Source of the DNA: Sphaerisporangium sp. TRM90804
GTDB lineage: Bacteria; Actinomycetota; Actinomycetes; Streptosporangiales; Streptosporangiaceae
Assembly (NCBI RefSeq): GCF_029846175.1
Contig: NZ_JARWAC010000005.1
Coordinates: forward strand, 62,001-126,000
Direction: 5' to 3'
DNA length: 64,000 bases
Part shown: positions 43,783-53,442 of the stretch, in pieces
Layout: each line of letters starts with the position of its first letter
Numbering within the stretch: the first letter of the stretch is position 1
The notes under the pieces: generated by a model
Databases searched by the model: none
What the model was told of the DNA's origin: nothing
The model's input: the letters and a program-made list of their open reading frames with translations, nothing else
Position numbers and translations under genes: made by a program

Positions 43783-44645
43783 GTCAGCGCCCTCGATCGC
43801 AGTACGAACAGGCCCTGCGGCCGCACCTGGAGGAACGCGATGATCGCCACGAAGACGATGACCTTGGCCAGGCTGGCGTTGGTCCAGAACTCGGCGTAGG
43901 AGTTGAGCAGGCCGAGCGCGAGCGCGGCGAGCACCGCGCCGCGCAGCTGCCCGAGGCCGCCGGCGACCACGACGAGGAACGCGTCCACGATGTAGTAGGT
44001 GCCGAGGGCGGGGCCGACCGGCCCGATCAGCGTGAGCGCCACGCCCGCGATGCCGGCCAGGCCGGAGCCGATGAAGAACGTGCGCTGGTCGACCCGGCCG
44101 GTGTTGATGCCGCTGACGGCGGCGAGCTGCCGGTTCTGCATGACGGCCTGCATGCGCCTCCCATGGGAGCTGCGGGTCATGTACGCCCAGATCGCCACGA
44201 CGCTGCCGATGGCCAGCGCCAGGATGAACATGCGGTTGTACGGCAGGATGCCGATGCCGCCCTGCAGCCAGGCCGGCGCCTGCACCTGCACGTTGGGCGC
44301 GCCGAACAGGTCACGGGCGAGTTGCTGGAGCACCAGGCTGACGCCCCAGGTGAGCAGCAGCGTGTCGAGGGGGCGTCCGTAGAAGTGGCGGATGGCCGTC
44401 CGCTCCAGGATCAGGCCCATCACGCCGGCCACGGCGAACGCCACGGGCAGCGCGACGAGCACGGCCTGGCGTCCCGCCCAGTCCTGCAGCAGGTAGGCGG
44501 TGTAGGCGCCGGCCATGATGAACTCGCCGTGCGCCATGTTGATCACGCCCATCTGGCCGAACGTGAAGGTGAGGCCGAGCGCGATGAGCAGCAGGACCGC
44601 GCCGATGGAGAGCCCGATGGGCAGTTGGTTGACTACGGCCTCCAC
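43779..44645 (-). CDS. urtB: Urea ABC transporter permease UrtB
   Basis: 288 residues of the LivH family: LSIGAVLLLIALGLTFTFGQMGVINMAHGEFIMAGAY is the signature N-terminal segment. The GTG start is preceded by GGGAGGTGCC. It lies 300 bp downstream of urtA, a gap that contains two strong inverted repeats, so urtA may be made in excess over the membrane parts. Confidence 0.93.
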   Translation of the reverse strand: MEAVVNQLPIGLSIGAVLLLIALGLTFTFGQMGVINMAHGEFIMAGAYTAYLLQDWAGRQAVLVALPVAFAVAGVMGLILERTAIRHFYGRPLDTLLLTWGVSLVLQQLARDLFGAPNVQVQAPAWLQGGIGILPYNRMFILALAIGSVVAIWAYMTRSSHGRRMQAVMQNRQLAAVSGINTGRVDQRTFFIGSGLAGIAGVALTLIGPVGPALGTYYIVDAFLVVVAGGLGQLRGAVLAALALGLLNSYAEFWTNASLAKVIVFVAIIAFLQVRPQGLFVLRSRALT

Positions 44646-44812
44646 GCGGGCACCTCCCTCGCGGTCTCCGCGACCTCCACGCGCCGCGCGCCGCGCACGC
44701 CGCGCATGTCAGTCAGGTTGCGCATGTGTCGCTGGTCCCTTCTGTAGGTCACGCAGGTCCCGCGATGCCTCGCGGGTCGTGCCGGGGGGCGCTGGCACGC
44801 CGCCGGGGGCCG

Positions 44813-44886
44813 GTTCCGGAACGCGGCGGGCCGCGTCTCCGCGCCGCGGTGCTGCCCGCGGTCAGGTCGCCACCGCGTTCCGGAAC
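44813..44886. repeat. 14-bp inverted repeat in the urtA-urtB gap
   Basis: GTTCCGGAACGCGG (44813-44826) and its exact complement (44873-44886) bracket a GC-rich loop. Each arm contains the self-palindrome GTTCCGGAAC. With the hairpin at 44895-44928 it fills the intergenic RNA between the solute-binding and permease genes. Confidence 0.6.
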
Positions 44887-44894
44887 TCGTTGGT

Positions 44895-44928
44895 GTGGCC
44901 GGGTGGAGACCCCCCTCTACCCGGCCAC
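44895..44928 (-). terminator. Hairpin directly downstream of urtA
   Basis: GTGGCCGGGT (44895-44904) pairs with ACCCGGCCAC (44919-44928), 17 bp after the urtA stop on the minus strand. There is no T-run, so it is more likely a partial terminator or an mRNA-stabilising 3' structure that keeps urtA message above urtBCDE. Confidence 0.6.
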
Positions 44929-44945
44929 GCTCGTGGCGGCCGGCG

Positions 44946-46181
44946 CTAGGTGAGGCCGCCGGCCCAGGGATAGGACTTGAGGTAGGGGTCGGGCTTGATC
45001 GGCTCGCCGGAGTTCCAGACCTCCTTGATCTGGCCGTCCGGTTCGACCAGGCCGATCCTGGCGGTCTTGAACATGTGCTGGTTCTCGCCGTCGATGGTCA
45101 CCGCGCCCTCGGGACGGTCGAGCTTGATGCCGCCCGCCGCCTTCTTGACCGCCTCGACCTCGGTGGTGCCCGCCTTCTTGACCGCCTCGGCCCAGAGGTA
45201 GACGGCGTTGTAGCCGGCCTCCATGGGGTCGGAGGTCACCCGGTCGGCGCCGTACTTGGCCTTGAAGGCGTCGACGAACTTCTTGTTCGCCGGGTTGTCG
45301 GTGGTCTGGTAGTAGTTCCAGGCGACGAGGTGGCCGGCGATGTTGTCCACGCCGATGCCCTTGACCTCTTCCTCAGCGACGCTGACCGACATGACCGGCA
45401 TCTGCTCGGCCGTCACGCCCGCGCTCTTCAGCTGCTTGAAGAAGGCCACGTTGCTGTCGCCGTTCAGCGTGTTGAACACGGCGTCCGGCTTCGCCTGCAC
45501 GACCTTGTTGGTGAGCGTGCTGTATTCGGTGTGGCCGAGCGGGGTGTACTCCTCGCCGAGGATCTCCATTCCGTTCGCCGCCGCGTACGCCTTGATGATT
45601 TTGTTCGCGGTGCGCGGGAACACGTAGTCGCTGCCGACCAGGAAAATCCTCTTCTTACCCTGTTCCTTGAGGTAGTCGAGGCCGGGCACGATCTGCTGGT
45701 TGGTGGTGGCGCCGGTGTAGAAGATGTACGGGGAGCTCTCCAGGCCCTCGTACTGCACCGGATACCAGAGCAGGGCCTTGCGCTTCTCGAAGACCGGAAG
45801 CATGGCCTTGCGGCTCGCGGACGTCCAGCCGCCGAACACCGTGGCGACCTTGTCCTGGGCGATCAGTTTCGTGGCCTTCTCCGCGAAGGTCGGCCAGTCG
45901 GAGGCGCCGTCCTCGACGACCGGCTCGATCTTCTTGCCCAGTACGCCGCCCGCGGCGTTGATCTCCTCCACGGCGAGCAGCTCGGAGTCACGTACGGTGA
46001 CCTCACTGATCGCCATCGTGCCGCTGAGGGAGTGCAGGATCCCGACCTTGATCGTGTCGCCCGCCCCCGCCCCCGCCGCCGTGGTGCCACCGGTGCTCGT
46101 CGAGGACTGTCCGCCACAGGCGGCGAGCCCCATCGCCAGGACCGCGGCCGCGGCTCCGATGCGCCAAGCTGTATTCCGCAA
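44946..46181 (-). CDS. urtA: Urea ABC transporter substrate-binding lipoprotein
   Basis: 411 residues from the TTG at 46181, fixed by AGGAGG 5 bp upstream. The signal peptide ends in the lipobox [66 protein letters not shown] is diagnostic of UrtA, as are [31 protein letters not shown] and [15 protein letters not shown]. It captures urea outside the membrane. It is divergent from the urease operon. Confidence 0.95.
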   Translation of the reverse strand: MRNTAWRIGAAAAVLAMGLAACGGQSSTSTGGTTAAGAGAGDTIKVGILHSLSGTMAISEVTVRDSELLAVEEINAAGGVLGKKIEPVVEDGASDWPTFAEKATKLIAQDKVATVFGGWTSASRKAMLPVFEKRKALLWYPVQYEGLESSPYIFYTGATTNQQIVPGLDYLKEQGKKRIFLVGSDYVFPRTANKIIKAYAAANGMEILGEEYTPLGHTEYSTLTNKVVQAKPDAVFNTLNGDSNVAFFKQLKSAGVTAEQMPVMSVSVAEEEVKGIGVDNIAGHLVAWNYYQTTDNPANKKFVDAFKAKYGADRVTSDPMEAGYNAVYLWAEAVKKAGTTEVEAVKKAAGGIKLDRPEGAVTIDGENQHMFKTARIGLVEPDGQIKEVWNSGEPIKPDPYLKSYPWAGGLT

Positions 46182-46262
46182 TTAGTCCTCCTTGCCGATA
46201 CGGCCCCCGCATCCGTCTGCCGCAAAGGTGAGCGAGCCACGTTTCCCGTCGAGGTCGGGTTT

Positions 46263-46289
46263 GTTAATTGCCGTTTACCGGATCATCAC
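46263..46289 (-). promoter_or_regulatory. Candidate GlnR site upstream of urtA
   Basis: On the minus strand GTGAT-GATCCG-GTAAA-CGGCAA-TTAAC places three degenerate GlnR half-sites 11 bp apart, 80-110 bp upstream of the urtA start. Each matches the consensus (GTnAC or GnAAC) at 3-4 of 5 positions. Confidence 0.4.
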
Positions 46290-46442
46290 CGGAACAACAA
46301 GAACGGCCCACGCCAGGGCCCTGACCACGCGGCCGCCGTACCGCGCGAATTCTTCGGGCGACACGCCTAACGGCGCTCGCGCGGCGGAGTGAAATAGGCT
46401 GATGTGGGACCGGAGAAGGGATATGAGAACCCCGGGGCGGTA

Positions 46443-46480
46443 GACACACACTCGAAATCCCCGCGTCACGTCGCGGAAAC
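46443..46480 (+). promoter_or_regulatory. GlnR operator of the urease operon
   Basis: GTCAC-GTCGCG-GAAAC (46465-46480) matches the GlnR consensus GTnAC-n6-GAAAC perfectly. A second, weaker unit, GACAC-ACACTC-GAAAT, starts 22 bp earlier at 46443, so the two lie on the same DNA face. GlnR is the actinobacterial nitrogen regulator that controls urease and urea uptake. Confidence 0.75.
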
Positions 46481-46490
46481 GAGGGTTGCC

Positions 46491-46496
46491 TAGGGT
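46491..46496 (+). promoter_or_regulatory. -10 element of ureA, predicting a leaderless mRNA
   Basis: TAGGGT ends 6 bp before the ureA ATG at 46503, so transcription should begin at or next to the start codon. No Shine-Dalgarno lies between the two. Confidence 0.55.
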
Positions 46497-46502
46497 CCGG
46501 CC

Positions 46503-46805
46503 ATGCGGCTCACCCCACACGAACAGGAACGCCTGCTCATTCACGTCGCCGCGGGAGTCGCCCGTGACCGGCGAGCGCGTGGGCTGAGGCTGAACCACCC
46601 GGAGGCCACCGCGATCATCGCGTCCTTCCTCATGGAGGGTGCCAGGGACGGCCGAAGCGTCGCCGACCTGATGGAGGCGGGCCGCGAGGTGCTCCGCCGT
46701 GAGGACGTCATGGAGGGGATCCCCGAGATGCTGGAATCGGTGCAGATCGAGGCGACGTTCCCCGACGGCACCAAGCTGGTCACCGTCCACCGGCCGATCG
46801 CATGA
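46503..46805 (+). CDS. ureA: Urease subunit gamma
   Basis: 100 residues, the standard length: [64 protein letters not shown] and [20 protein letters not shown]. Structural subunit of urease, which hydrolyses urea to ammonia and CO2. First gene of ureABCFGD; apparently leaderless and GlnR-controlled. Confidence 0.97.
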   Translation: MRLTPHEQERLLIHVAAGVARDRRARGLRLNHPEATAIIASFLMEGARDGRSVADLMEAGREVLRREDVMEGIPEMLESVQIEATFPDGTKLVTVHRPIA

Positions 46806-47188
46806 CGTCCGGCGCGATGGTCCCGGGGGAGATCCTGCACGGCGAGGGCGACATCCCGCTGAACCCCGGGCGCGAGCGGGTGACCCTCCGTGTCGTCAAC
46901 ACCGCCGACCGGCCGGTGCAGGTGGGGTCGCACTACCACTTCGCCGCCGCCAACCCGGGTCTCGCGTTCGACAGGACGGCCGCGTGGGGCAGGCGGCTTG
47001 ACGTGCCCGCCGGGACGGCCGTCAGGTTCGAGCCCGGCGTCGAGCGCGACGTGACGCTGGTGCCCATCGCGGGCCGCCGCGTCGTGCCCGGCCTGCGGCC
47101 GGAGTGGGCGGGCGAGCTGGACGCCGGGCCACCAGGAAGCCCGGCGCCGGAGCCCGGCACCGGCCCGGCCGGAGGCGTCGATGACTGA
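46802..47188 (+). CDS. ureB: Urease subunit beta
   Basis: 128 residues. [51 protein letters not shown] is diagnostic. A Gly/Pro-rich extension of about 25 residues follows the normal C-terminus. ATGA overlap with ureA; overlaps ureC by 8 bp. Confidence 0.97.
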   Translation: MTSGAMVPGEILHGEGDIPLNPGRERVTLRVVNTADRPVQVGSHYHFAAANPGLAFDRTAAWGRRLDVPAGTAVRFEPGVERDVTLVPIAGRRVVPGLRPEWAGELDAGPPGSPAPEPGTGPAGGVDD

Positions 47189-48905
47189 GCCCGCGATCGA
47201 GCGCTCTCGCTACGCCGCGCTCTTCGGCCCCACCACCGGCGACCGCATCCGCCTGGCCGACACCGACCTGTTCGTCGAGGTGACCGACGACCTCAGCATG
47301 GGCCCCCAGGGCGCGGGCGACGAGGTCGTCTTCGGCGGCGGCAAGGTGATCCGCGAGTCCATGGGCCAGGCCAGGACCACCCGGGCCGACGGCGCCCCCG
47401 ACCTCGTCATCACCGGCGCGGTGATCCTCGACCACTGGGGGGTCGTCAAGGCCGACATCGGGGTCAGGGACGGGCGCATCACCGCCATCGGCAAGGCCGG
47501 CAATCCCGACACCATGGACGGCGTCCACCCCGACCTGGTGATCGGCCCGTCCACCGAGGTGCTGGCGGGCAACGGCCGCATCGTGACGGCCGGGGCGGTC
47601 GACTCCCACGTCCACCTCATCTGCCCGCAGATCGTCGGCGAGGCCCTCGGCGCGGGCGTGACCACGCTGGTCGGCGGCGGCACCGGGCCCGCCGAGGGCA
47701 CCAAGGCCACCACCGTCACCGGCACCTGGTACCTGGCGCGGATGCTGGAGTCGATGGACGGCATGCCCGTCAACGTCGCCCTGCTCGGCAAGGGCAACAC
47801 CACCGGCGAGGCGGGGCTGCTGGAGCAGCTGCGCGCGGGCGCCTCAGGGTTCAAGCTGCACGAGGACTGGGGCACCACGCCCGCCGCGATCGACGCGTGC
47901 CTGCGCGTCGCGGACGCCACCGGAGTGCAGGTGGCCATCCACACCGACACGCTGAACGAGGCCGGGTTCGTGGAGTCGACGCTCCAGGCCATCGGCGACC
48001 GCATGATCCACGCGTACCACACCGAGGGCGCGGGCGGTGGGCACGCGCCCGACATCATCCGCGTCGCCGGGTACGCCAACGTGCTGCCGTCCTCGACCAA
48101 CCCGACGCGCCCGCACACGGTGAACACGCTCGACGAGCACCTCGACATGCTGATGGTCTGCCACCACCTCAACCCCTCGGTGCCGGAGGACCTCGCCTTC
48201 GCCGAGTCGCGGATCCGCCCGACGACGATGGCGGCCGAGGACGTGCTGCACGACATCGGCGCCATCTCGATGATCGGCTCCGACTCCCAGGCGATGGGCC
48301 GGATCGGCGAGACGATCATCAGGACCTGGCAGACCGCGCACGTGATGAAGAAGCGGCGGGGCGCCCTGCCGGGCGACGGGCGCGCCGACAACATGCGGGC
48401 GCGGCGCTACGTCGCGAAGTACACGATCTGCCCGGCCGTCGCGCACGGGCTCGACGAGCACGTCGGGTCGGTGGAGGTCGGCAAGCTCGCCGACCTCGTG
48501 CTGTGGGAGCCGGCGTTCTTCGGGGTCAAGCCGCAGCTCGTGGTGAAGGGCGGCGTCATCGCGTACGCCCAGATGGGGGACGCCAACGCCTCCATCCCCA
48601 CGCCGCAGCCCGTGATGCCGCGTCCCATGTTCGGCGCCGCGCCGGTGACCGCCGCCGCCACGTCCCTGCACTTCGTCGCGCCTCTGGCCCTGGAGGACGG
48701 GCTGGCCGGCCGCCTGCGGGTGCTGCGGCGCCTGGTGCCGGTCGCAGACGTGCGTCGGCGCGGGAAGGCGTCGATGCCGCTCAACGACGCGCTGCCGTCC
48801 ATCGAGGTCGACCCCGACACGTTCGCGGTCCGCGTGGACGGCGAGGCGGTCGAACCGGCCCCGGCCGAGCGGCTCCCGCTGGCCCAGCGCTACTTCCTGT
48901 TCTGA
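47181..48905 (+). CDS. ureC: Urease subunit alpha (catalytic)
   Basis: 574 residues. Nickel ligands and catalytic residues are intact: HVH at 143-145, the carbamylated Lys 225 in [18 protein letters not shown] at about 254, [15 protein letters not shown], and the flap Cys327-His328 in MVCHHLNPS. It binds two nickel ions and hydrolyses urea. Its stop overlaps the ureF start by one base. Confidence 0.98.
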   Translation: MTEPAIERSRYAALFGPTTGDRIRLADTDLFVEVTDDLSMGPQGAGDEVVFGGGKVIRESMGQARTTRADGAPDLVITGAVILDHWGVVKADIGVRDGRITAIGKAGNPDTMDGVHPDLVIGPSTEVLAGNGRIVTAGAVDSHVHLICPQIVGEALGAGVTTLVGGGTGPAEGTKATTVTGTWYLARMLESMDGMPVNVALLGKGNTTGEAGLLEQLRAGASGFKLHEDWGTTPAAIDACLRVADATGVQVAIHTDTLNEAGFVESTLQAIGDRMIHAYHTEGAGGGHAPDIIRVAGYANVLPSSTNPTRPHTVNTLDEHLDMLMVCHHLNPSVPEDLAFAESRIRPTTMAAEDVLHDIGAISMIGSDSQAMGRIGETIIRTWQTAHVMKKRRGALPGDGRADNMRARRYVAKYTICPAVAHGLDEHVGSVEVGKLADLVLWEPAFFGVKPQLVVKGGVIAYAQMGDANASIPTPQPVMPRPMFGAAPVTAAATSLHFVAPLALEDGLAGRLRVLRRLVPVADVRRRGKASMPLNDALPSIEVDPDTFAVRVDGEAVEPAPAERLPLAQRYFLF

Positions 48906-49618
48906 TGACGAGCGCGGCACTGCTGCTCCTCGCCGACTCCCGGCTCCCGGCCGGTGGCCACGGCCACTCGGGCGGGGCCGAGCAGGCGGTGAGGGTCGGG
49001 GCGATCACCGGCCCGGAGGATCTGGCGCGGTTCCTCCAGGGCCGGCTCGCCACGACGGGCCTGGTCACGGCGGCCCTCGCCGCCGCCGCCCGCGACCTGG
49101 CGTCCACGCACCGCGCCGGCGCCCCGGGCGCTCCGGAACCCGCCCTCGACGGCCGGGGCGGGTGGCGGGAGCTGGACGCCGAGGCCGACGCCCGCACCGC
49201 CTCGCCCGCGCAGCGCGGCGCCGCCCGCACCCAGGGCAGGCTGCTGCTGAGGAGCGCGCGCCGCATCTGGCCGTCCGCCGCGCTGGACGCGCTGGCCGCC
49301 GCCGTGCCGGAGGGCGCGCACCACCCGGTCGTTCTCGGCGTCGTCGCCGAGGCGGCGGGGTGCGGTTCCCGTGACGCGGCCCTGGCGGCCGCGTACACCA
49401 CGATCACCGGGCCCGCCACCGCGGCGGTCCGGCTGCTCGGGCTCGACCCCGTCGTCGTGCACCGGGTGCTCGCCGGCCTCGTGCCGGACCTGGAGGGCGT
49501 GGCCGATGCCGCCTGCGTCCCCCTCGCGTGGGAGGAGCTTCCCGCGCATGCCGCTCCCGTACTCGATCTGCTGGCCGAACAGCACCTACGCACGGAGGTA
49601 CGGCTCTTTGTCAGCTAA
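48905..49618 (+). CDS. ureF: Urease accessory protein UreF
   Basis: 237 residues. [42 protein letters not shown] and [44 protein letters not shown] fit UreF. It forms the UreD-UreF-UreG complex that loads nickel into UreC. ATG overlaps the ureC stop. Confidence 0.92.
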   Translation: MTSAALLLLADSRLPAGGHGHSGGAEQAVRVGAITGPEDLARFLQGRLATTGLVTAALAAAARDLASTHRAGAPGAPEPALDGRGGWRELDAEADARTASPAQRGAARTQGRLLLRSARRIWPSAALDALAAAVPEGAHHPVVLGVVAEAAGCGSRDAALAAAYTTITGPATAAVRLLGLDPVVVHRVLAGLVPDLEGVADAACVPLAWEELPAHAAPVLDLLAEQHLRTEVRLFVS

Positions 49619-50306
49619 CCACGACGACCGTCACGACTCGCCCGACCCGCACGGGCGGGCCCTGCGCCTCGGCATCGGAGGCCCCGTCGGGAGCGGCAAG
49701 ACCGCACTCGTCGCGGCGCTGTGCCGGACGCTCGGCCCGGTGCTGCGCTTAGGCGTGGTCACCAACGACATCTACACCACCGAGGACGCCGACTTCCTGC
49801 GCAGGGCCGGGGTCCTGGACCCCGAGCGCATCGTCGCGATCCAGACGGGGTGCTGCCCGCACACCGCCATCCGCGACGACATCGCGGCCAACCTCGACGC
49901 CGTGGAGTCCCTGGAGGAACGGTTCGGGCCGCTCGACCTGGTGATCGTGGAGAGCGGCGGGGACAACCTGACCGCCACCTTCAGCAGGGGCCTCGCCGAC
50001 CAGCAGATCTTCGTGCTGGACGTGTCCGGCGGCGACAAGGTGCCGCGCAAGGGCGGGCCGGGCGTCACCACGGCCGACCTGCTCGTCGTCAACAAGACCG
50101 ACCTCGCCAAGCACGTGGGGGCCGACCTGACCGTGATGTCCAGGGACGCCGCCGCCGTGCGGGAGGGCAAGCCGGTCCTGTTCACCTCGATCAGGGAGGT
50201 TCCGGAGGTGTACGCCGTCGCCGAGTGGGTGATCGGCGTCGTCGAGGCGTGGGCCCACGCCAAGCGGCACCCGCACGGCCGCGCCGTCCCGACGACCAAC
50301 GCCTGA
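49608..50306 (+). CDS. ureG: Urease accessory GTPase UreG
   Basis: 232 residues from a TTG at 49608, chosen for CGGAGG 9 bp upstream; no ATG or GTG fits. The P-loop is [12 protein letters not shown]. The metal site CPHT occurs in [13 protein letters not shown], then [27 protein letters not shown] and [13 protein letters not shown]. It hydrolyses GTP to drive nickel insertion. It overlaps ureF by 11 bp. Confidence 0.95.
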   Translation: MSANHDDRHDSPDPHGRALRLGIGGPVGSGKTALVAALCRTLGPVLRLGVVTNDIYTTEDADFLRRAGVLDPERIVAIQTGCCPHTAIRDDIAANLDAVESLEERFGPLDLVIVESGGDNLTATFSRGLADQQIFVLDVSGGDKVPRKGGPGVTTADLLVVNKTDLAKHVGADLTVMSRDAAAVREGKPVLFTSIREVPEVYAVAEWVIGVVEAWAHAKRHPHGRAVPTTNA

Positions 50307-50502
50307 CCCGTCCGCCGAGCACCGGGGAGACACCATCGCCCACCCAGCACAGGCGGATCCCGTCGCTCCCGCGCGACGGGCGGCGACCGCGCCTCCGGGC
50401 CCCGGGGCGTCCCCGGAGCCGGGGGCCGCGGGCCGCGTACGAGGCGGGCGGTCGCTGCGGGCGCGGGCGGCGATCGCCACCGAGCTGTCGGGCGGCCGCA
50501 CG

Positions 50503-51171
50503 GTGCTGCGGTCGCTGCGGTCGGACCCGCCGCTGACCCTGCGCCAGACCGGTCCCGGGCGGGTGCACCTGGTGTCCACCGCCGCCGGGCCGCTCGGCGG
50601 CGACCGCCTGGAGCTGCGGGTCGACGTCGCCCCGGGGACCACGCTGGAGCTCGCCTCGGTGGCGAGCACCCTGGTGCTGCCCGGCCAGGGAGAGTCGGTG
50701 ACGCTCGTCGAGGCGTGGGTGGGGGCCGGCGCCACGCTGAGGTACGCCCCCGAGCCGGTCGTGCTGGCCGCCGGGTGCGCGCACCGCATGGTCGTGCGGC
50801 TGGTGATGGAGGACGGCGCCTCGGTGTCCTGGCGCGAGGAGATCGTCTTCGGCCGCCACGGCGAGCGTTCCGGCGCCTGCCGCTCGCGCTTCGACGCCAC
50901 CTACGTCGGCGCCCCGCTGCTGCGCCAGGAGTACGTGATCGGCGACCCCGCCTCCGACGCCAGCCCCGCGGTGTTCGGCGACGCCCGCTGCGCCGGCAGC
51001 GTCCTGGTCGCCGGCCACACCCCCGCTTCGCCCCCCGCGCCGGCCGAAGGCTGCGCCGTGCTCCCCCTGGCCGGCCCCGGCACCCTGATCTCAGCCGTCG
51101 CCCCCGACACCGCCACCCTCCGCCACCGCCTGACCTGGGGAGAACGCCACCTCCGCCCCGGAGACGTGTGA
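50503..51171 (+). CDS. ureD: Urease accessory protein UreD (start uncertain)
   Basis: At least 222 residues. GRVHLVSTAAGPLGGDRLELRVDVAPGTTLELASVASTLVLPG, EPVVLAAGCAHRMVVRLVMEDGASVSWREEIVFGRHGE and the C-terminal LRHRLTWGERHLRPG identify UreD, scaffold of the nickel-loading complex. Family-like sequence (RAAIATELSGGRTV) extends upstream of the GTG at 50503, but the frame has no ATG, GTG or TTG back to ureG. An ATC at 50335 has GGGGAGA a few bases before it, so a non-canonical start is possible. Confidence 0.88.
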   Translation: MLRSLRSDPPLTLRQTGPGRVHLVSTAAGPLGGDRLELRVDVAPGTTLELASVASTLVLPGQGESVTLVEAWVGAGATLRYAPEPVVLAAGCAHRMVVRLVMEDGASVSWREEIVFGRHGERSGACRSRFDATYVGAPLLRQEYVIGDPASDASPAVFGDARCAGSVLVAGHTPASPPAPAEGCAVLPLAGPGTLISAVAPDTATLRHRLTWGERHLRPGDV

Positions 51172-51172
51172 G

Positions 51173-52084
51173 TCAGTCGTAGAAGCCGAGGCGGCGGAGC
51201 TGCTTGGGGTCGCGCTGCCAGTCTTTGGCCACCTTGATGCGCAGGTCGAGGTAGACGTGGGTGCCCAGGAGGGCTTCGATCTGGGTGCGGGCGCGGGTGC
51301 CGACGTCCTTCAGGCGGGCGCCCTTGGGGCCGATGACGATGGCCTTCTGGGAGGGGCGCTCGACGAACATGTGGGCGTAGACGTCAAGCAGGTCGTCGCG
51401 GCCCTCGCGGGGGGTCATCTCCTCCACGACCACGGCGATGGAGTGCGGCAGCTCGTCGCGCACGCCTTCGAGGGCGGCCTCGCGGATCAGCTCGGCGACC
51501 AGCATCTGCTCGGGCTCGTCGGTGAGCTCTCCGCCGGGGTAGAGCGGCTGCGACTCCGGCAGGCGGCGGACGAGCTGCTCGCTGAGGATGTCGAGCTGCT
51601 CCCCCGACTGCGCGGAGACCGGGATGATCTCCGCGAAGTCGGCGAGGCGCGACACGGCCAGGAGCTGGTTGGCGATCTGCTCGCGGGAGGCGAGGTCGCA
51701 CTTCGTCACCACCGCCACGACGGGCGTCTTCTTGACGGCGGCGAGCTTCTCGGCGATGAACCTGTCGCCCCGGCCGACCGCCTCGTCGGCCGGGACGCAG
51801 AACCCGATGACGTCGACCTCGGTGAGGGTGGACAGCACCAGGCTGTCGAGCCGCTCGCCGAGCAGCGTACGGGGGCGGTGCAGGCCCGGGGTGTCGACGA
51901 CGACGAGCTGGGCGCCGGGCCTGTTGACGATGCCGCGGATGGCGCGGCGGGTCGTCTGGGGCTTGGAGGAGGTGATCGCCACCTTGGCGCCGACCAGCGC
52001 GTTCATGAGCGTCGACTTGCCCACGTTGGGCCTGCCGACGAAGCAGGCGAACCCGGCACGGAACTCACTGGCTGAGGAACTCAC
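51173..52084 (-). CDS. era: GTPase Era
   Basis: 303 residues from a GTG at 52084. G1 GRPNVGKST, G2 SKPQTTRRAIRGI, G3 DTPGLHRPR, G4 TKCD, then the C-terminal KH domain with the IVIGPKGARLKDVGTRARTQIEALLG loop. It binds 16S rRNA and acts in 30S assembly. Its end is 2 bp from the ureD stop (convergent). Confidence 0.97.
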   Translation of the reverse strand: MSSSASEFRAGFACFVGRPNVGKSTLMNALVGAKVAITSSKPQTTRRAIRGIVNRPGAQLVVVDTPGLHRPRTLLGERLDSLVLSTLTEVDVIGFCVPADEAVGRGDRFIAEKLAAVKKTPVVAVVTKCDLASREQIANQLLAVSRLADFAEIIPVSAQSGEQLDILSEQLVRRLPESQPLYPGGELTDEPEQMLVAELIREAALEGVRDELPHSIAVVVEEMTPREGRDDLLDVYAHMFVERPSQKAIVIGPKGARLKDVGTRARTQIEALLGTHVYLDLRIKVAKDWQRDPKQLRRLGFYD

Positions 52085-52168
52085 GCACCCATTGTCGCGG
52101 ATCAGAGGCGTCCCCCCTTCACCGTGCCGCCCGGAACCGCCGGGAACGGCGGCGCCTTCTGGCGTGGG

Positions 52169-52507
52169 TCAGAGGTGGCGGCCCTTGACCGTGCCGTCGG
52201 GGGCGGCGAGGAAGAGCACCGCCTTGCCGAGGTCGTCGATCACCGCGCGGTCGCCGGGGTCGGGCTCGTCCGCCTCGGTGACCAGGGCCGCGGCCTCCAG
52301 AGAGACGGCTCCGCTGGAGACCGCCATGGCGACGGCGACCTGCACGGCCGACAGCTTCAGCGAGGGGAGGTCGACGTCGGTCGCCGTGTAGGTGCGGCCG
52401 GTCTCGTCGCGGACGGCGGCGCCCTCGGCCGTCCCGTTGCGGGCGCGCGCGGCGCGCGCCAAGGTGATGATCTTGCTGTCCTCGGGTTCGAGGCTCGTCT
52501 CTGTCAC
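52169..52507 (-). CDS. Cytidine deaminase-like protein without catalytic motifs
   Basis: 112 residues. The sequence (KIITLARAARARNGTAEGAAVRDETGRTYTATDVDLPSLKLSAVQVAVAMAVSSGA) resembles the cytidine deaminase fold that often precedes era in actinobacteria. The zinc signatures HAE/CAE and PCxxC are absent, so it is probably not a working deaminase. Only 10 bp separate it from the lipoprotein gene upstream. Confidence 0.65.
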   Translation of the reverse strand: MTETSLEPEDSKIITLARAARARNGTAEGAAVRDETGRTYTATDVDLPSLKLSAVQVAVAMAVSSGAVSLEAAALVTEADEPDPGDRAVIDDLGKAVLFLAAPDGTVKGRHL

Positions 52508-52517
52508 GGGTGACAGG

Positions 52518-53168
52518 CTACTGGGCCGCCTCCTGGACGCGGGCGGCGACGACCGTCGCCAGTCTCCGGGTGCGCTCGGGGTCCAGCTTCGCGACGCCGG
52601 TGTGCACCAGAGAGATCAGCAGGTCGCCCGAGCGCACCACGACCAGGTGCATCTCGTAGGGGAACCCGCCGACCCTGCCCTTGAACCGCCGCGCCTCCAC
52701 GCCGTCGGCGATGGAGCGCACCGGCAGGTCGGACCCGACGAGCCGGTCGGCGCCGCCCGCCGTCCTCAACCTGGCCACCGAGCAGTGCCGCATCAGCCGG
52801 CCGACGTCCCGCAGCGCGCGCCGCGCCCCGCTCGGGTCGTAGGCGGCGAGCGCGACGCCCGCCGTCTCGCCCAGCTCGTCGCCCTGGAACGAGGTGGCCT
52901 CGGCGGCGGCGGCCGTGGCGCCGGGCCCCGTGCCGTCCTCGGCGAAGTCGAACAGCCGCCCGCACTCGGCGTCGGCCGGGCGGAACGGCGGCCGCCAGGG
53001 CGCGCCCGTATGGTCGGCGAAGTCGAGCGTCGGATCGTTGAGCCTGGTCAGCGCGGCGCGGGCCCGCGCCAGCTCCGCCGGCCCCCGCTGTCCTGCGGGC
53101 CCGCCGCCGCACGCCACCGCCCCGCACGCGAGCAGCGCGCAGGCCACGCACGCACCAGTGACGCGCAT
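52518..53168 (-). CDS. Secreted lipoprotein of unknown function
   Basis: 216 residues. A signal peptide (MRVTGACVACALLACGAVACGGG) ends in a lipobox with Cys at about 20. The mature part has three to four further Cys (AECGRLF, RHCSVARL) and an alternating strand/helix pattern seen in PknH-like sensor lipoproteins, but the match is too weak to name a family. Its start lies 230 bp from the first 22-bp repeat of the cassette. Confidence 0.7.
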   Translation of the reverse strand: MRVTGACVACALLACGAVACGGGPAGQRGPAELARARAALTRLNDPTLDFADHTGAPWRPPFRPADAECGRLFDFAEDGTGPGATAAAAEATSFQGDELGETAGVALAAYDPSGARRALRDVGRLMRHCSVARLRTAGGADRLVGSDLPVRSIADGVEARRFKGRVGGFPYEMHLVVVRSGDLLISLVHTGVAKLDPERTRRLATVVAARVQEAAQ

Positions 53169-53398
53169 AGCGCTCCCCCGAATCCCCTCGGCCGGGAACC
53201 CCCCTCAACGCTCCCGCCTGCCGAAATAGTGCCCGATCAAGGAAAGCGGCAACCTCGCCCCCGATGCGGCCGGACGCGATGGTTTCCGGCCGTTGGGCGG
53301 ATCCATGAAGAAGGGTGGCCTTGCGGCGGGGCGACGGCGAGTACGACCGGATATGTCCGCGCCGCCGTCCGTGACCTTTGACACGACCGGGCGGAACC

Positions 53399-53420
53399 CG
53401 TACGAGAACGCATACCAGGA
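53399..53420 (+). repeat. Left copy of the 22-bp direct repeat
   Basis: Exact 22-bp match, same orientation, to 54934-54955; core TACGAGAACGCATACCAGG. It lies 23 bp beyond the stop of the TIR-like/TPR gene. The 230 bp to its left (53169-53398) hold no convincing gene. Confidence 0.8.
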
Positions 53421-53442
53421 GCTTAAGCTTGAACGCCGAGGC

